Source: Planctomycetota bacterium (GTDB lineage: Bacteria; Planctomycetota; OFTM77). Taken from it: DNA of 64,000 nucleotides. The notes beneath the pieces are model-generated. The model was not told the origin of the DNA. It was given only the letters and a program-made list of their open reading frames with translations, and ran no database searches. The position numbers were made by a program, and so were the translations under genes. Location: NCBI GenBank assembly GCA_029260795.1, contig JAJDCO010000134.1, positions 62,001-126,000 of the forward strand. The letters are read 5' to 3'. Every line of letters begins with the position of its first letter. Positions within the stretch are counted from its first letter, which is position 1. Shown here piece after piece: positions 17,295 to 25,776 of the stretch.

Positions 17295-17978
17295 GTGAAG
17301 CACCTTCAACGAGATCTCCATCGAGTGGAGAGCGAGATCCGCATCATGGGTTCGATGGTGGAGGAATCCATCAACAAGGCGATCGAGTCCATGGTGGAGA
17401 GCCGTGAGGATCTTGCTCTCGAAGTGATGCAAGGTGACCGCTCCATCGACATGCGCGAAGTCATGATCGAGGAGGAGTGCTTGAAGATCCTCGCGCTCCA
17501 CCAACCGGTCGCAAGTGATCTTCGGTACGTCGTCACTGTGCTCAAGGTGAACAACGACCTCGAGCGCATGGGAGACCTGGCCGTCAACATCGCCGAGCGC
17601 TCGAAGTACTTGTCTCGTTCGAGCGAAGAGGTGGTTCTCCCGCCGCAGCTGCAGGAGATGGTCGAGCGAGTGAGGCAAATGGTCCGAGGCTGCATCGAGT
17701 GCCTCGTGCAGCTCGACGTCACGATGGCGTATCACGTGCGTCGCCAAGACGACAAGATCGACGAGCTGAACCGACAGATCTTCGAGGAGGTCCAGGCCTA
17801 CATGCACACGAGCCCTCATGTCATCGAGAGCTCGATTGATGTGCTCTCGGTCTCTCGGCACCTCGAGCGAATCGCCGATCTCGCGACCAACATCGCGGAA
17901 GACGTCGTGTTTACGGTCAAGGGCGACATGATTCGCCATCGGTTCAAGGGCAAGGACGGCGAATCAGCCTCCGCTTGA
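17295..17978 (+). CDS. phoU: Phosphate transport regulator PhoU
   Basis: 227 residues. Peripheral regulator linking PstSCAB to PhoR/PhoB; two three-helix bundles each carry a metal-binding acidic motif. The repeats are visible as DLRYVVTVLKVNNDLERMGDLAVNI (first copy) and IDVLSVSRHLERIADLATNIAED (second copy). The start is GTG 17295 with AAGGAG upstream; a longer reading frame upstream only overlaps the preceding gene. The pst genes and phoBR are not in the window, which is unusual for PhoU but seen in fragmented regulons. Confidence 0.95.
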   Translation: MKHLQRDLHRVESEIRIMGSMVEESINKAIESMVESREDLALEVMQGDRSIDMREVMIEEECLKILALHQPVASDLRYVVTVLKVNNDLERMGDLAVNIAERSKYLSRSSEEVVLPPQLQEMVERVRQMVRGCIECLVQLDVTMAYHVRRQDDKIDELNRQIFEEVQAYMHTSPHVIESSIDVLSVSRHLERIADLATNIAEDVVFTVKGDMIRHRFKGKDGESASA

Positions 17979-18030
17979 TCTACCGGACCGAGTCGTCGTT
18001 ACTCCGCTTGGCTTTCGGTCGTCTGCGACC

Positions 18031-19269
18031 TTACGACTCCGCCAAGACAGAGAAGATCTCATCGTCGGTGAGCAATCGCTGACTCTGTTTTGCGGCCTGG
18101 AATACCCGGTCGACGGTGCTTTCGTCGGTTGGCTTCCCATGGCGCTCGAGCCAGAAGACGACGTTCGACCGTCCGCTCATGGGCCCCACGCGAATCGACT
18201 GCTGCCGCCCCAGCTCGGCTGCCGGCACACCGCTGTAGACGCGGTCGGCCAGCCAGTGATCCCCTTTCTGGAGAGCCTTGATCACAGCGGACGCGTGCAC
18301 CCCCGTACCTGTCTCGAACGCATCCTGACCGAGAGCCGGGTAGTTGGACGGAATCGGGACGCCGACTGCTTCCGAGACCTCGCCACAGTAACGAGAGAGC
18401 GCTTGGAGATCGTTCTCGATTACGCCCATGAGCTTGAGGTTGATCAGAAGCTGATCCATGGCGGTGTTCCCGCAGCGTTCACCGATGCCCAACGCCGTGC
18501 CGTGGAGCCTCTCGGCACCCACCTCGAGTGCGGCCAAGGTGTTGATCAAGCCCAACCCCCGGTCATTGTGGCCATGCCAATCGATGCCGACGTCTTCGCC
18601 CGTATCGCGCACGACTTGGGCGACGAATCGAATCAGGTGTCGAACACCGTTGGGCGTGCTGTGGCCCACCGTGTCGCAAACGCAGATTCGCTTGGCACCG
18701 TTCTCGATCGCGGTCGTGTAGAGCTTTCGAATGGTCTCGGGCTGGGCGCGTGCCGTGTCTTCGGTGACGTACATGACCGAGAGGCCACGCTCTGCAGCGA
18801 AGCGGACCGCCTGCTCGGTGTGCCGGAGCATCTGGTCGAGATTCCAGTCTTCGGTCACTCGCCGAATCTCGCTCGATCCGATGAAGAGGCAAGTCTCGAT
18901 GGGCAGACCAACCTCGTCGACGGCTCGGACCATGGGCTCGACATCGGCCAGCACGGTGCGTCCAGCACAGTTGGCTCGGATCGCGAGCTTCTGATCGCGG
19001 ATCTCCTTTGCCAACGCAATCACGTCCCGGTAGACGTGGTCGCCCGCACCGGGGAGACCGATATCTGCGGTGTCGAGTCCGAGCTCGTTCATGAGGTGGA
19101 GGATGCGGATCTTCGTCTTCAGCGGCGGGTTGGTCACCGAAGGGGACTGCAGGCCGTCGCGGAGCGTCTCGTCGTCGAACTGGACGGAGGTGCCCTTGGG
19201 AAAGACCTCCGAGTCTCGATTCCAGTCGTGAATCAGTTCCGAGTGGGGCGTCGCGTCACCTGAGCTCAT
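18031..19269 (-). CDS. 2-isopropylmalate/homocitrate synthase family protein
   Basis: 412 residues. DRE-TIM metallolyase that condenses acetyl-CoA with a 2-oxo acid. DDETLRDG (residues 32-39) carries the catalytic Arg and metal Asp, and the metal-binding HGHNDRGLG and GIGERCGNT motifs follow. VHASAVIKALQKG shows the lyase-type C-terminal segment, but the roughly 120-residue LeuA allosteric regulatory domain is missing, so leucine feedback through that domain is not expected. Substrate specificity (2-oxoisovalerate versus 2-oxoglutarate or other) cannot be read from the sequence. I chose ATG 19269 (upstream AGGTG); a longer frame to 19347 exists. No leuBCD genes are adjacent. Confidence 0.85.
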   Translation of the reverse strand: MSSGDATPHSELIHDWNRDSEVFPKGTSVQFDDETLRDGLQSPSVTNPPLKTKIRILHLMNELGLDTADIGLPGAGDHVYRDVIALAKEIRDQKLAIRANCAGRTVLADVEPMVRAVDEVGLPIETCLFIGSSEIRRVTEDWNLDQMLRHTEQAVRFAAERGLSVMYVTEDTARAQPETIRKLYTTAIENGAKRICVCDTVGHSTPNGVRHLIRFVAQVVRDTGEDVGIDWHGHNDRGLGLINTLAALEVGAERLHGTALGIGERCGNTAMDQLLINLKLMGVIENDLQALSRYCGEVSEAVGVPIPSNYPALGQDAFETGTGVHASAVIKALQKGDHWLADRVYSGVPAAELGRQQSIRVGPMSGRSNVVFWLERHGKPTDESTVDRVFQAAKQSQRLLTDDEIFSVLAES

Positions 19270-19412
19270 CGGGTCACACCTCGGGAAGGGGCTGTCGGAG
19301 AGGATTGAGGGCGAGACAACCGCGTTGCGGCCTCGAACGCCGATCATGTTAGGAGAGGGAGCGCAGAAACGCCACCACGTGGCACTCGACGCCGATGGTC
19401 GTTCATGGCCGC

Positions 19413-19436
19413 GGGCTTCGAGTCGGTACGAAGCCC
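19413..19436 (-). terminator. Hairpin downstream of the winged-helix-like gene
   Basis: GGGCTTCG / CGAAGCCC (8 bp, 8-nt loop) begins 5 bases past the stop of the minus-strand gene at 19441. No clear U-tract. Confidence 0.45.
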
Positions 19437-19440
19437 CGAC

Positions 19441-20721
19441 TCAGCCCTCGCGCTCGAGCTCTTCGTAAAACTGCTCGGAGGACTCGAGCCGCTGAAGGAA
19501 GAGATGAAAATCCAAGCGGGCGTCGGCGGAGAACGTCGCCTCTTTCGCCTCCGGGGCCAGCAGGCGCTCGACGACCCAGTTGTTCAGGCAAACCTCCGCC
19601 GTCATCTGCTTCTCATTGACCATATCGTCGAGGATCAAGAGCTCGGAGCGGAAAAGCGGTCCCCGCTCGGACAGGAGACGGTGCTTGATGAAGATGTCGC
19701 TCTCGATTCGGCAGACCAGCTTGATCACGTCGACCGCCTCGACGAAGGAGTTCCCTTCGAAGATCTCCTGGAACAGCAGATGGCTGACGATGAGAAGCTC
19801 GTCCGGAGAGAGGCGGAATTGCTGCTGGAGCTTGAGCAGCGGGAAGCTGGCGACGCCTTCCGTCAACCGGAGGCGGTCGGTCATTCGCTGCTCACACTGA
19901 TTGACCCGCTGGGACCACTGCTCGGCCGAGATCTGGCGGCGGCGGCGGTACTCTCGGGAGTTGGTCTCGAACAAGCAGCGGGCCCGCGACCGGCAGAGCC
20001 GGACCAGACGCCGATAATCGATCAACAGCTCGAAGTGGTTGCGATACGGGCTAGACTTCGGGCGAGGTGCTTCCACAGCGGGCTGTGCCGGGGAGAGATC
20101 CTCCAGCAGGAGGCGGTGCACGCGATCGGAGAGCAGGAATCGACGATCGAGAGCGTTTCGCCGGCTCGACTCCTTGACCGGACGAATGAGGCCCGCACTT
20201 CGGAGGCGGCTGTTACGAAGGAGCAGACGAGTCCCTTCCAAGACCTCGAGCGAGCTGTCAAACAGAGCGTTCAGCAAGCGTCGTCCGCTGATGCCTTCCT
20301 GGGAATGGAGCCGCTCGTGCAAGAGCAAGAGGATCAACCAGACCTCGGACTCGGTCAGTGAGGATTCCCGGTGCATCGCGGCGAGGGAGCCGCCCCCCCA
20401 GGACTCCTGGGAAAGGACTGTCATCTCAGCGCGAGCCAAGTTTCGGGGGCTACCTTCTGGAACGGAGTCGCTTGGATTCGTCGACCCGGATGCCGCCAGC
20501 AGCTGGCGACAGACCTCCAGAGCCCGACGGAGTCCGTCGCGAGCCCCATCCTTCTGTCGAATGCTCTCCACCTGTGCTCTTTTCCTCACGATCTCAGCGA
20601 TCGAGTCCCGTCGGCCGGTACCTGGCTCCGAGGAGCCAGCGAAGCGTCGTTCCACCCAGCCTGGTTTGGCGAGAAAGCTGGTGCCTCGCCCGTGTTTCGC
20701 CTGTGGTCTCGGGGGATGCAC
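19441..20721 (-). CDS. Tandem winged-helix-like protein, function unknown
   Basis: 426 residues, not assigned to a named family. Two similar blocks are visible: LTESEVWLILLLLHERLHSQ...LLNALFDSSLEVLEGTRLL (about 123-190) and FRLSPDELLIVSHLLFQEIF...FVEAVDVIKLVCRIESDIFI (about 310-390). Each reads as helix, helix, then a region that resembles the regulatory N-terminal domain found before some bacterial AAA+ ATPases, but no Walker motifs are present. The extreme C-terminus, FHLFLQRLESSEQFYEELER, is acidic and helical. The GTG start at 20721 is supported by a promoter ending about 20 bases upstream; ATG starts further in would remove the first 100 residues, which look disordered. Confidence 0.6.
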   Translation of the reverse strand: MHPPRPQAKHGRGTSFLAKPGWVERRFAGSSEPGTGRRDSIAEIVRKRAQVESIRQKDGARDGLRRALEVCRQLLAASGSTNPSDSVPEGSPRNLARAEMTVLSQESWGGGSLAAMHRESSLTESEVWLILLLLHERLHSQEGISGRRLLNALFDSSLEVLEGTRLLLRNSRLRSAGLIRPVKESSRRNALDRRFLLSDRVHRLLLEDLSPAQPAVEAPRPKSSPYRNHFELLIDYRRLVRLCRSRARCLFETNSREYRRRRQISAEQWSQRVNQCEQRMTDRLRLTEGVASFPLLKLQQQFRLSPDELLIVSHLLFQEIFEGNSFVEAVDVIKLVCRIESDIFIKHRLLSERGPLFRSELLILDDMVNEKQMTAEVCLNNWVVERLLAPEAKEATFSADARLDFHLFLQRLESSEQFYEELEREG

Positions 20722-20740
20722 TTCGAGCGCTCTTCAGACC

Positions 20741-20769
20741 AACCTATCCATTTTGTAGAGCGGACACAA
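20741..20769 (-). promoter_or_regulatory. Candidate promoter for the gene starting at 20721
   Basis: On the minus strand TTGTGT (20769-20764), a 17-base spacer and TAGGTT (20746-20741). The same TAGGTT -10 is used upstream of ribBA. The implied transcript start is about 13 bases before the GTG. Confidence 0.4.
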
Positions 20770-20819
20770 AACCGTACCAGCAAAAATCAACGCACCGAAA
20801 TCTGCTCTCCGGCCGGTTC

Positions 20820-21140
20820 TCACACCGTTCGGTCGTCGTTCGGCGGTTTGTGCCGTCTCATCGTGAGGCGCTGCCACAGGCTGGGATCGGATCGACGTCG
20901 CTGCTCGGCACTCAACGTTCGTCGAAGCAACACCGGATCGACCCGACCGAAGAACCGCTCGCGGTCGTCGATCATCAATACCGGTACTCGGTTCCCGAAC
21001 TCCTTTTCGAAGCCGGAAGATGTCGAGATGTCGATCCAAGAGACGTCGAGAGTAAACTCGTCCGCCATCTGCTGGAGCAGCTCGGCGAGCTCGTCACAGA
21101 GAGGACAGTTCGAGCGTGTGTAGACCTCGATCCGTATCAT
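20820..21140 (-). CDS. Glutaredoxin-like (thioredoxin-fold) protein
   Basis: 106 residues. Short thioredoxin-fold protein of the DUF836/glutaredoxin-like type: RIEVYTRSNCPLCDELAELL has a CPLC redox motif (cysteines about 12 and 15), followed by VSWIDIS, the cis-Pro strand NRVPVLMIDD, and GRVDPVLLRRTL. A basic C-terminal tail (SLWQRLTMRRHKPPNDDR) is extra. ATG 21140 is chosen because the domain begins immediately; the open frame extends to 21494 only as overlap with the divergent lepB gene. A GGAGGAGGA stretch lies upstream, somewhat far (about 14-20 bases). Redox partner unknown. Confidence 0.8.
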   Translation of the reverse strand: MIRIEVYTRSNCPLCDELAELLQQMADEFTLDVSWIDISTSSGFEKEFGNRVPVLMIDDRERFFGRVDPVLLRRTLSAEQRRRSDPSLWQRLTMRRHKPPNDDRTV

Positions 21141-21191
21141 GGGCCCCGCCAGTTCCTCCTCCTCCTTTGACCGCTGGATTCTCGATCGCGC

Positions 21192-22358
21192 ATGCGGCAC
21201 ATCAAACGATTCTTCGCCTGGATCGTCGGGTTCGTCGAGAGACATCTTCGACTCCTCCTGATCGCGATGGGGCTCTTGATCATCACTCGGGTCTTTGCGG
21301 TCGGTTGCTACGCCGTTCGCATGCCGTCGATGATGCCGACGCTCATCGGTGGGCCACCCGTCAGCGATCGCATCCTGGTCGACAAGATCTCGCATCGATT
21401 TCGACCCCTCGGACGCTTCGATCTGATCGTCTTCTGGAGCACCGGCGATCAGAAGAGTTACATCAAGCGCTTGGTCGGTCTGCCCGGCGAACATCTCCAG
21501 CTCGCCCGAGGTGATTTGGTGGTCGACGGAGAGGTCCTTCGAAAGTCACTCGACCAGATTCGACAGATGAGTATTCCGGTCCATCTCTGGCAAGACGGGG
21601 ATTCACTGGCGGGGCCTTGGATCCGCAGCGGCGAAGGCTGGGAGCCCAAAGATGCTCACGCCATCGCGGTCCCGAATCCTCTCGAATCCGTGCGACTGGA
21701 ATACCAGCCTGCGATCCGAGACATCTACTTCGACCCCGATGGATCCGAGCGCAAGGACCGGGCGCTGATTCCGGAACGTGTTTCCGATCTGATTCTCACA
21801 GTCGAGGTCGAGGTCGAGGGCACGGGGAGCCTGGTCCTCGAGCTCGAGGAGGCGATGGATCACTTCGAGCTAGTCGTCCCACTCGAAGGAGGGCTGGTCC
21901 GCCTGCTGCGGAATGAGGAGACTTTGGTCGAGCACGCGTTGCCTGGGGGCCTCGAGGGACGACATCGGGTCTTGTTCGCGAATGTCGACGATCGACTCCA
22001 TGTGCGGATCGACGAGTCTGCCCTGGCATTCGATGTCGACTTTGTCCAAGCCCCACCGGTCGGTGCGCCGACCAGTTCCGTCTCGATCGAGGTCCGGGGT
22101 GGAGGGGCAGCCGCACCGCGGGTCGCGATCGAGGAGATTCAGCTCGAGCGCGACATCCACTACCGCCGCTCCTTGGGTGGGCGACACCCTTCGATCGGTA
22201 GACCCGACTTCTTGATTCGGCCGAACGGGTACTTCTTTCTGGGGGACAACTGTCCCGAGAGTCGTGACAGCCGCGACCTCGGAACCGTCTCCGCTCAAGA
22301 CGTGATCGGGCGAGCCGTGGCCATCTACTGGCCTTGGGACCGTAGGCGCGCGCTCTGA
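21192..22358 (+). CDS. lepB: Signal peptidase I with large insert
   Basis: 388 residues, versus about 200-320 for typical SPase I. Inner-membrane serine-lysine protease that removes Sec signal peptides. One N-terminal transmembrane segment (about 20-38) precedes the catalytic box RMPSMMPTL with nucleophile S46, then general-base K92 in SYIKRLVGLPGE, and the C-terminal box FFLGDNCPESRDSR near 355. Between about 120 and 330 lies a roughly 200-residue insert, beta-rich and acidic (e.g. LTVEVEVEGTGSLVLELEEA), between box D (about residues 85-100) and box E (near the C-terminus). The divergent glutaredoxin gene starts 52 bases away, so both promoters share a short gap. Confidence 0.92.
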   Translation: MRHIKRFFAWIVGFVERHLRLLLIAMGLLIITRVFAVGCYAVRMPSMMPTLIGGPPVSDRILVDKISHRFRPLGRFDLIVFWSTGDQKSYIKRLVGLPGEHLQLARGDLVVDGEVLRKSLDQIRQMSIPVHLWQDGDSLAGPWIRSGEGWEPKDAHAIAVPNPLESVRLEYQPAIRDIYFDPDGSERKDRALIPERVSDLILTVEVEVEGTGSLVLELEEAMDHFELVVPLEGGLVRLLRNEETLVEHALPGGLEGRHRVLFANVDDRLHVRIDESALAFDVDFVQAPPVGAPTSSVSIEVRGGGAAAPRVAIEEIQLERDIHYRRSLGGRHPSIGRPDFLIRPNGYFFLGDNCPESRDSRDLGTVSAQDVIGRAVAIYWPWDRRRAL

Positions 22359-22505
22359 GGTCTCGCTGCGACTTCGAATCCCCAACGAGACCAAAGCCTC
22401 TCCAGGCGACCCACTCGATCAGTCGATGATTCGCTCGAGTATGGAGAATTCGAGCGGAACCAGCCTGTCGCTCGCCGGTTGAATGCCGGAGAAACTGGAT
22501 AGGTC

Positions 22506-23102
22506 ATGACCGAACCCCATCCCCCCGACGTCGGCGTCGCTCTGATGCTCCGTGTCCAAAGCGGAGACATGGAGGCGTTCACCGAGCTCGTCGACCGTTA
22601 CAAGGCATCGGTCCTGGGGTTGATCCAACGGCTCGTGAAGGACCGGACTCTCGCGGATGACCTCGGCCAAGAGGTCTTTCTCAAGGTGTTTCGGGCGAGG
22701 GAGCGGTATCGACCGCTCTCGAAGTTCTCGACCTGGCTCTATCGAATCACATACAACTGCGCTCTGAACGGGATCCAGTCCAGAGAGCGAGGGCGGGTGG
22801 TCTCCCTGGAAGGTCTGCGGGCAGATGGCGAATCGTCGATCACCTTTCCTGACCCGCGCCGAACCGAGCCCATCGACGAGATCGCAGGCACGGAGCTTCG
22901 AGTGATGGTCGAGGGGATCCTGGATCGTTTGCCGGCCAATCAGCGTCTGGCGGTCGAGCTCCACAAGTACGAAGGGCTTTCCTATCGGGACATCGGTGAA
23001 GCGCTCGGATGCAGCGAGCCGGCCGTGAAGTCCCTGCTGGCGCGAGCTCGGCAGCACATTCGAGAGAAGCTGGGCCCGTATCTTCGGGAGAAGGTCATAT
23101 GA
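22506..23102 (+). CDS. ECF-type RNA polymerase sigma factor
   Basis: 198 residues. Region 2 (about 15-90) contains MEAFTELVDRYKASVLGLIQ, DDLGQEVFLKVFRARERY and FSTWLYRITYNCALNGIQS. Region 4 (about 135-190) contains LPANQRLAVELHKYEGLSYRDI and the recognition helix CSEPAVKSLLARARQHIREK. No region 1 or 3, so it is a group 4 sigma. The stop overlaps the next start (ATGA at 23099-23102), pairing it with the membrane protein that follows as likely anti-sigma factor. A GGAAC sequence at 22456 resembles an ECF -35 but no matching -10 was found. Confidence 0.93.
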   Translation: MTEPHPPDVGVALMLRVQSGDMEAFTELVDRYKASVLGLIQRLVKDRTLADDLGQEVFLKVFRARERYRPLSKFSTWLYRITYNCALNGIQSRERGRVVSLEGLRADGESSITFPDPRRTEPIDEIAGTELRVMVEGILDRLPANQRLAVELHKYEGLSYRDIGEALGCSEPAVKSLLARARQHIREKLGPYLREKVI

Positions 23103-23623
23103 ATCCCGAGCCAAGCGACATTCGTGATCACTTGATCGCCTACCTCGATGGCGAGATCCGAGACGAAGTACTTCGTCTTCGCGTCGAGAATGCGCTGGCG
23201 GAAGATCCCGAGCTGAGGCGAGAGGCACAGCGCCTTGCGCAGAGCTGGAATGCTCTCGACGCCGCATCGCCGGAGCCCTGCATTCCGGCCGACTTCACGG
23301 CGCAGGTCGTGCGACGCGCTCGTTTGGAGAGAGGGCCAGTCGATGGATCGCATCGTCCGCGGTTGGTCGGCTGGCCACTGGTTGCGGCTGCCGTCGTCCT
23401 GATCGGCTTGGCAGTCTGGCTCCTCCGGATCCGAAGTGATGGCGCTCTCCACGAGAAGTCGCTTCCGCTGACCCGGCAGGCCGGCATGTTGGAAGCCGAT
23501 CTTGAGGTCGTTCGTTCGCTGCACCTGCTCGAGGATCTCGACTGGCTCGAAGAGAATGGCCTTCGGCTGGATCTCGGGCACCGTCTCGAGATGTTGTCCT
23601 TGGCTCAAGCCCAATACGAATGA
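23099..23623 (+). CDS. Putative membrane anti-sigma factor
   Basis: 174 residues. Begins at an ATG overlapping the sigma stop. The N-terminal 70 residues look like an RsiW/RseA-type anti-sigma cytoplasmic domain (HLIAYLDGEIRDEVLRLRVE, LAEDPELRREAQRLAQSW), without the HxxxCxxC zinc motif. A single transmembrane helix spans about 91-109 (GWPLVAAAVVLIGLAVWLL), leaving a 65-residue periplasmic part ending in DLDWLEENGLRLDLG. Role inferred from coupling to an ECF sigma gene, domain layout and topology. A signal cascade might involve an S2P-type protease such as the one at 11845, but nothing here shows it. Confidence 0.75.
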   Translation: MNPEPSDIRDHLIAYLDGEIRDEVLRLRVENALAEDPELRREAQRLAQSWNALDAASPEPCIPADFTAQVVRRARLERGPVDGSHRPRLVGWPLVAAAVVLIGLAVWLLRIRSDGALHEKSLPLTRQAGMLEADLEVVRSLHLLEDLDWLEENGLRLDLGHRLEMLSLAQAQYE

Positions 23624-23633
23624 GGGGCCTGCC

Positions 23634-24848
23634 GTGAATCGAAGGCTCAGCATCACCTTCGTGGTCGCACTGATGTCGACTCCCTGGATCGCCTGGTCTC
23701 TGACCTCTCCGCAGGTCGACCCGGAGGAACAGCTCGAGCGAAACCGACAGCGCTGGGAAGAGCTCGATGAGACTCAACGCGAAGAGCTGCGTCGAAAGCA
23801 TGCTCGCCTAAAGAGCCTGGCCGAGAGTGAGCGGCAACGGCTCGAGAACCGTCAGCAGTACCTCATCGACTTGAAGTCTCGCGTCTTCGAGCAGCTCGAT
23901 CCGGTCGAACAGCAGCGGCTCGAAGAGCTGCCCGCCCCCGAGCGGCGACGGCTTTGGAACGAGATCTTGAAGCCCACCTTGGCAGAGATCGAGCGTGAAG
24001 TGGCCGAGTGGCTACCCGAGGCCGAGTGGGAGACGTTGAGCTCCCTGCCCGAGATCGAGCGCATTCAGAAGCTCGAGGATTTCCTGGTCGAGGAGACCCG
24101 ACGCACGTTGGCCAGCCTGGCGCCGAATCGACCGCTGCCGGCTCCGTCCGACTGGCGGCGCGATCCCGACAGGCACCTTCGCTCGTTCTTGGATGATCGA
24201 AAGCGCGAGTTCTTGTCGCAGCCTCCTCCTTACTTCATCGCGGGGCTGAGCGAGATGGAGCAGGGGAGAGCTCGCCGTCTCTCGAGCGAACGCTTCTTCA
24301 GCTTCCTGCGCCGGCGCTTCCCCGATCGCCTGCAGTTGGACTTTCCGCCACGGCCGCCTAGCGATCGCCTACCTTTTGCGCTGACGACCCGACAACGCGC
24401 TCGGATCGATTCGCTCCCTGAGACTCAAAGGGAAGGGGCTCGACGTCGTCAATCCGATGCGAACTTCCAGAGATTCCTCGAGCAACACGAGGTGAAGCCC
24501 GAGCGGATCCGTCTGCTCCTGCGTCGGCCAGTCGCGGAACGAGCGGCACTCGCCGAACGAATCCTCGGAAGCCGCAGGCCACCGCGTCGCGACGCCCGGC
24601 CGCCGCTCGTCACTCGCCTCAGCCACCTCACCCGTGAGCAGCGGGAGCAGGTGGATTCGATGCCCGCAGAGCAGCATCGCCCCGAAGGGCGCCGCTTCGC
24701 TCGAGAGAATCTTCGGCGGGCGCTCGTGGAACGCTTCGAGCTGAGCGAGCAGGAAGCGATGCGTTGGGCTGAGCTGCCTCCTGTCGAGCTCGAACGGCGT
24801 CTTCGGCGGCGTCTGGAAGAGCTGGGGCGGGACTGGGACGGCCGCTGA
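23634..24848 (+). CDS. Secreted Arg/Glu-rich coiled-coil protein
   Basis: 404 residues. Starts at GTG 23634 (GAGGGG 7-12 bases upstream), 10 bases after the anti-sigma stop. A signal peptide (about 1-22, LSITFVVALMSTPWIAWS) leads into repeated heptad-like segments with the pattern WEELDETQREELRRKHARLK, LEELPAPERRRLWNEILKP, LSSLPEIERIQKLEDFL, SLPETQREGARRRQ and MPAEQHRPEGRRF. The L-x-x-L/MP-x-x-x-R/ER-x-x-L spacing resembles DUF3106-type proteins in which W/L-P-ER units repeat. It is extremely rich in Arg and Glu. Third gene of an ECF cassette, so a periplasmic sensor or target of the sigma system is a fair inference. Confidence 0.7.
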   Translation: MNRRLSITFVVALMSTPWIAWSLTSPQVDPEEQLERNRQRWEELDETQREELRRKHARLKSLAESERQRLENRQQYLIDLKSRVFEQLDPVEQQRLEELPAPERRRLWNEILKPTLAEIEREVAEWLPEAEWETLSSLPEIERIQKLEDFLVEETRRTLASLAPNRPLPAPSDWRRDPDRHLRSFLDDRKREFLSQPPPYFIAGLSEMEQGRARRLSSERFFSFLRRRFPDRLQLDFPPRPPSDRLPFALTTRQRARIDSLPETQREGARRRQSDANFQRFLEQHEVKPERIRLLLRRPVAERAALAERILGSRRPPRRDARPPLVTRLSHLTREQREQVDSMPAEQHRPEGRRFARENLRRALVERFELSEQEAMRWAELPPVELERRLRRRLEELGRDWDGR

Positions 24849-24892
24849 CCGGAAGGGATTCGAGGCTGAGTGGGTCGAGACGCTTCCTTACC

Positions 24893-24921
24893 TTGCGACC
24901 CTTGGGGAGGGCTGGTAGCCT
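24893..24921 (+). promoter_or_regulatory. Candidate extended -10 promoter for the CPBP gene
   Basis: TTGCGA (24893-24898), 17-base spacer, TAGCCT (24916-24921) preceded by TGG, giving the extended -10 TGGTAGCCT. The gene at 25074 would have a 145-base leader. Confidence 0.45.
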
Positions 24922-25073
24922 GAGCCCCTCGAATCCTGGGCGGGGCGGTGGTGCTCGTGCGATCTGTCCTCGAGGCACCGCGAGAGGACGATGAGCGCCC
25001 TCGCGGCTCCGCAGCCACGCGGCCCACACCTCACGCCGAATCATCGCGAGCGGCGACCTCTGGACGGCACGGA

Positions 25074-25730
25074 ATGATCGTTCCCAAAGGGATCACGCTG
25101 GCGGCACTGGTCGCGTACCTGCCGCTGACGTTGGTCGCCACGGCCTGGATTCGATTCGGCTTGGACCGACGGCCCGTCGAGGTCCTGCTTTCAACCGACA
25201 CTCTGCTACGAGATCTGCTCTACGGGTTCGGGGTTGCCAGCGCGACGCTCGCGTTCTCCGTCGTCGCCTCACGGACCTTTCAGTGGGCGAAGTTCCTCGA
25301 GCGCGAGTTTCGGAGCTTTCTCGGTCCACTCACGCTTCGCGAGTTGGTCGGTCTGGCCGCCCTCAGCTCACTGGCCGAGGAAGCGTTCTTTCGGGGCGCT
25401 CTCCAGCCGACGATCGGACTCGTACCCAGCGCGATTCTCTTTGGCTTGGCTCACGTCGGGCCATGGCCGCGTTTCCTGCCCTGGACGCTCTTCGCGACCA
25501 CGATGGGGCTCGTGCTGGGGTGGCTCTTTCAGACGACCGGTAACCTCGCCGCCGCCTTCACGGCTCACTTCTTGATCAATCTGATCAACTTGGGGCGGAT
25601 CGTCATCCGCCCGCCCGACTCGCCGGCAGAGAGCTTTCCGCCGCGTCGGCCCCACCGCGAGGCAGTCGAGGAGGGCTTAGACGAGCTGTCCTCGCCGCAC
25701 CCCCAAGAAACACACGAGCGCGACTGGTAG
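25074..25730 (+). CDS. CPBP-family intramembrane protease
   Basis: 218 residues. Membrane-embedded glutamic-type protease family (CAAX proteases and bacteriocin-processing enzymes, PF02517). The motifs are EEAFFRG (about residues 102-108), FGLAHVG with its His, and AHFLINLIN near the C-terminus. Several transmembrane segments (e.g. LVAYLPLTLVATAWI and LLYGFGVASATLAFSVVASR). The soluble tail of about 35 residues is Pro/Glu-rich. The ATG at 25074 begins at a plausible start; an in-frame GTG at 24948 would add 42 residues with no hydrophobic or domain character. Substrate unknown. Confidence 0.88.
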   Translation: MIVPKGITLAALVAYLPLTLVATAWIRFGLDRRPVEVLLSTDTLLRDLLYGFGVASATLAFSVVASRTFQWAKFLEREFRSFLGPLTLRELVGLAALSSLAEEAFFRGALQPTIGLVPSAILFGLAHVGPWPRFLPWTLFATTMGLVLGWLFQTTGNLAAAFTAHFLINLINLGRIVIRPPDSPAESFPPRRPHREAVEEGLDELSSPHPQETHERDW

Positions 25731-25776
25731 CGGAGGTCTCGATCGCGCTTCGCCGACGCTTGATCTGTGCTGCTCC

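Noticed and set aside
18139..19263. Plus-strand open frame opposite the LeuA-like gene
   Set aside because: Antisense to clear DETLRDG and HGHNDRG motifs.
22456..22490. ECF autoregulatory promoter for the 22506 sigma gene
   Set aside because: GGAAC is present, but no CGTC-like -10 occurs 16-17 bases on.
23009..23098. Start of the anti-sigma protein at 23009
   Set aside because: Would overlap the sigma gene by 94 bases; the ATG at 23099 with ATGA overlap is better supported.
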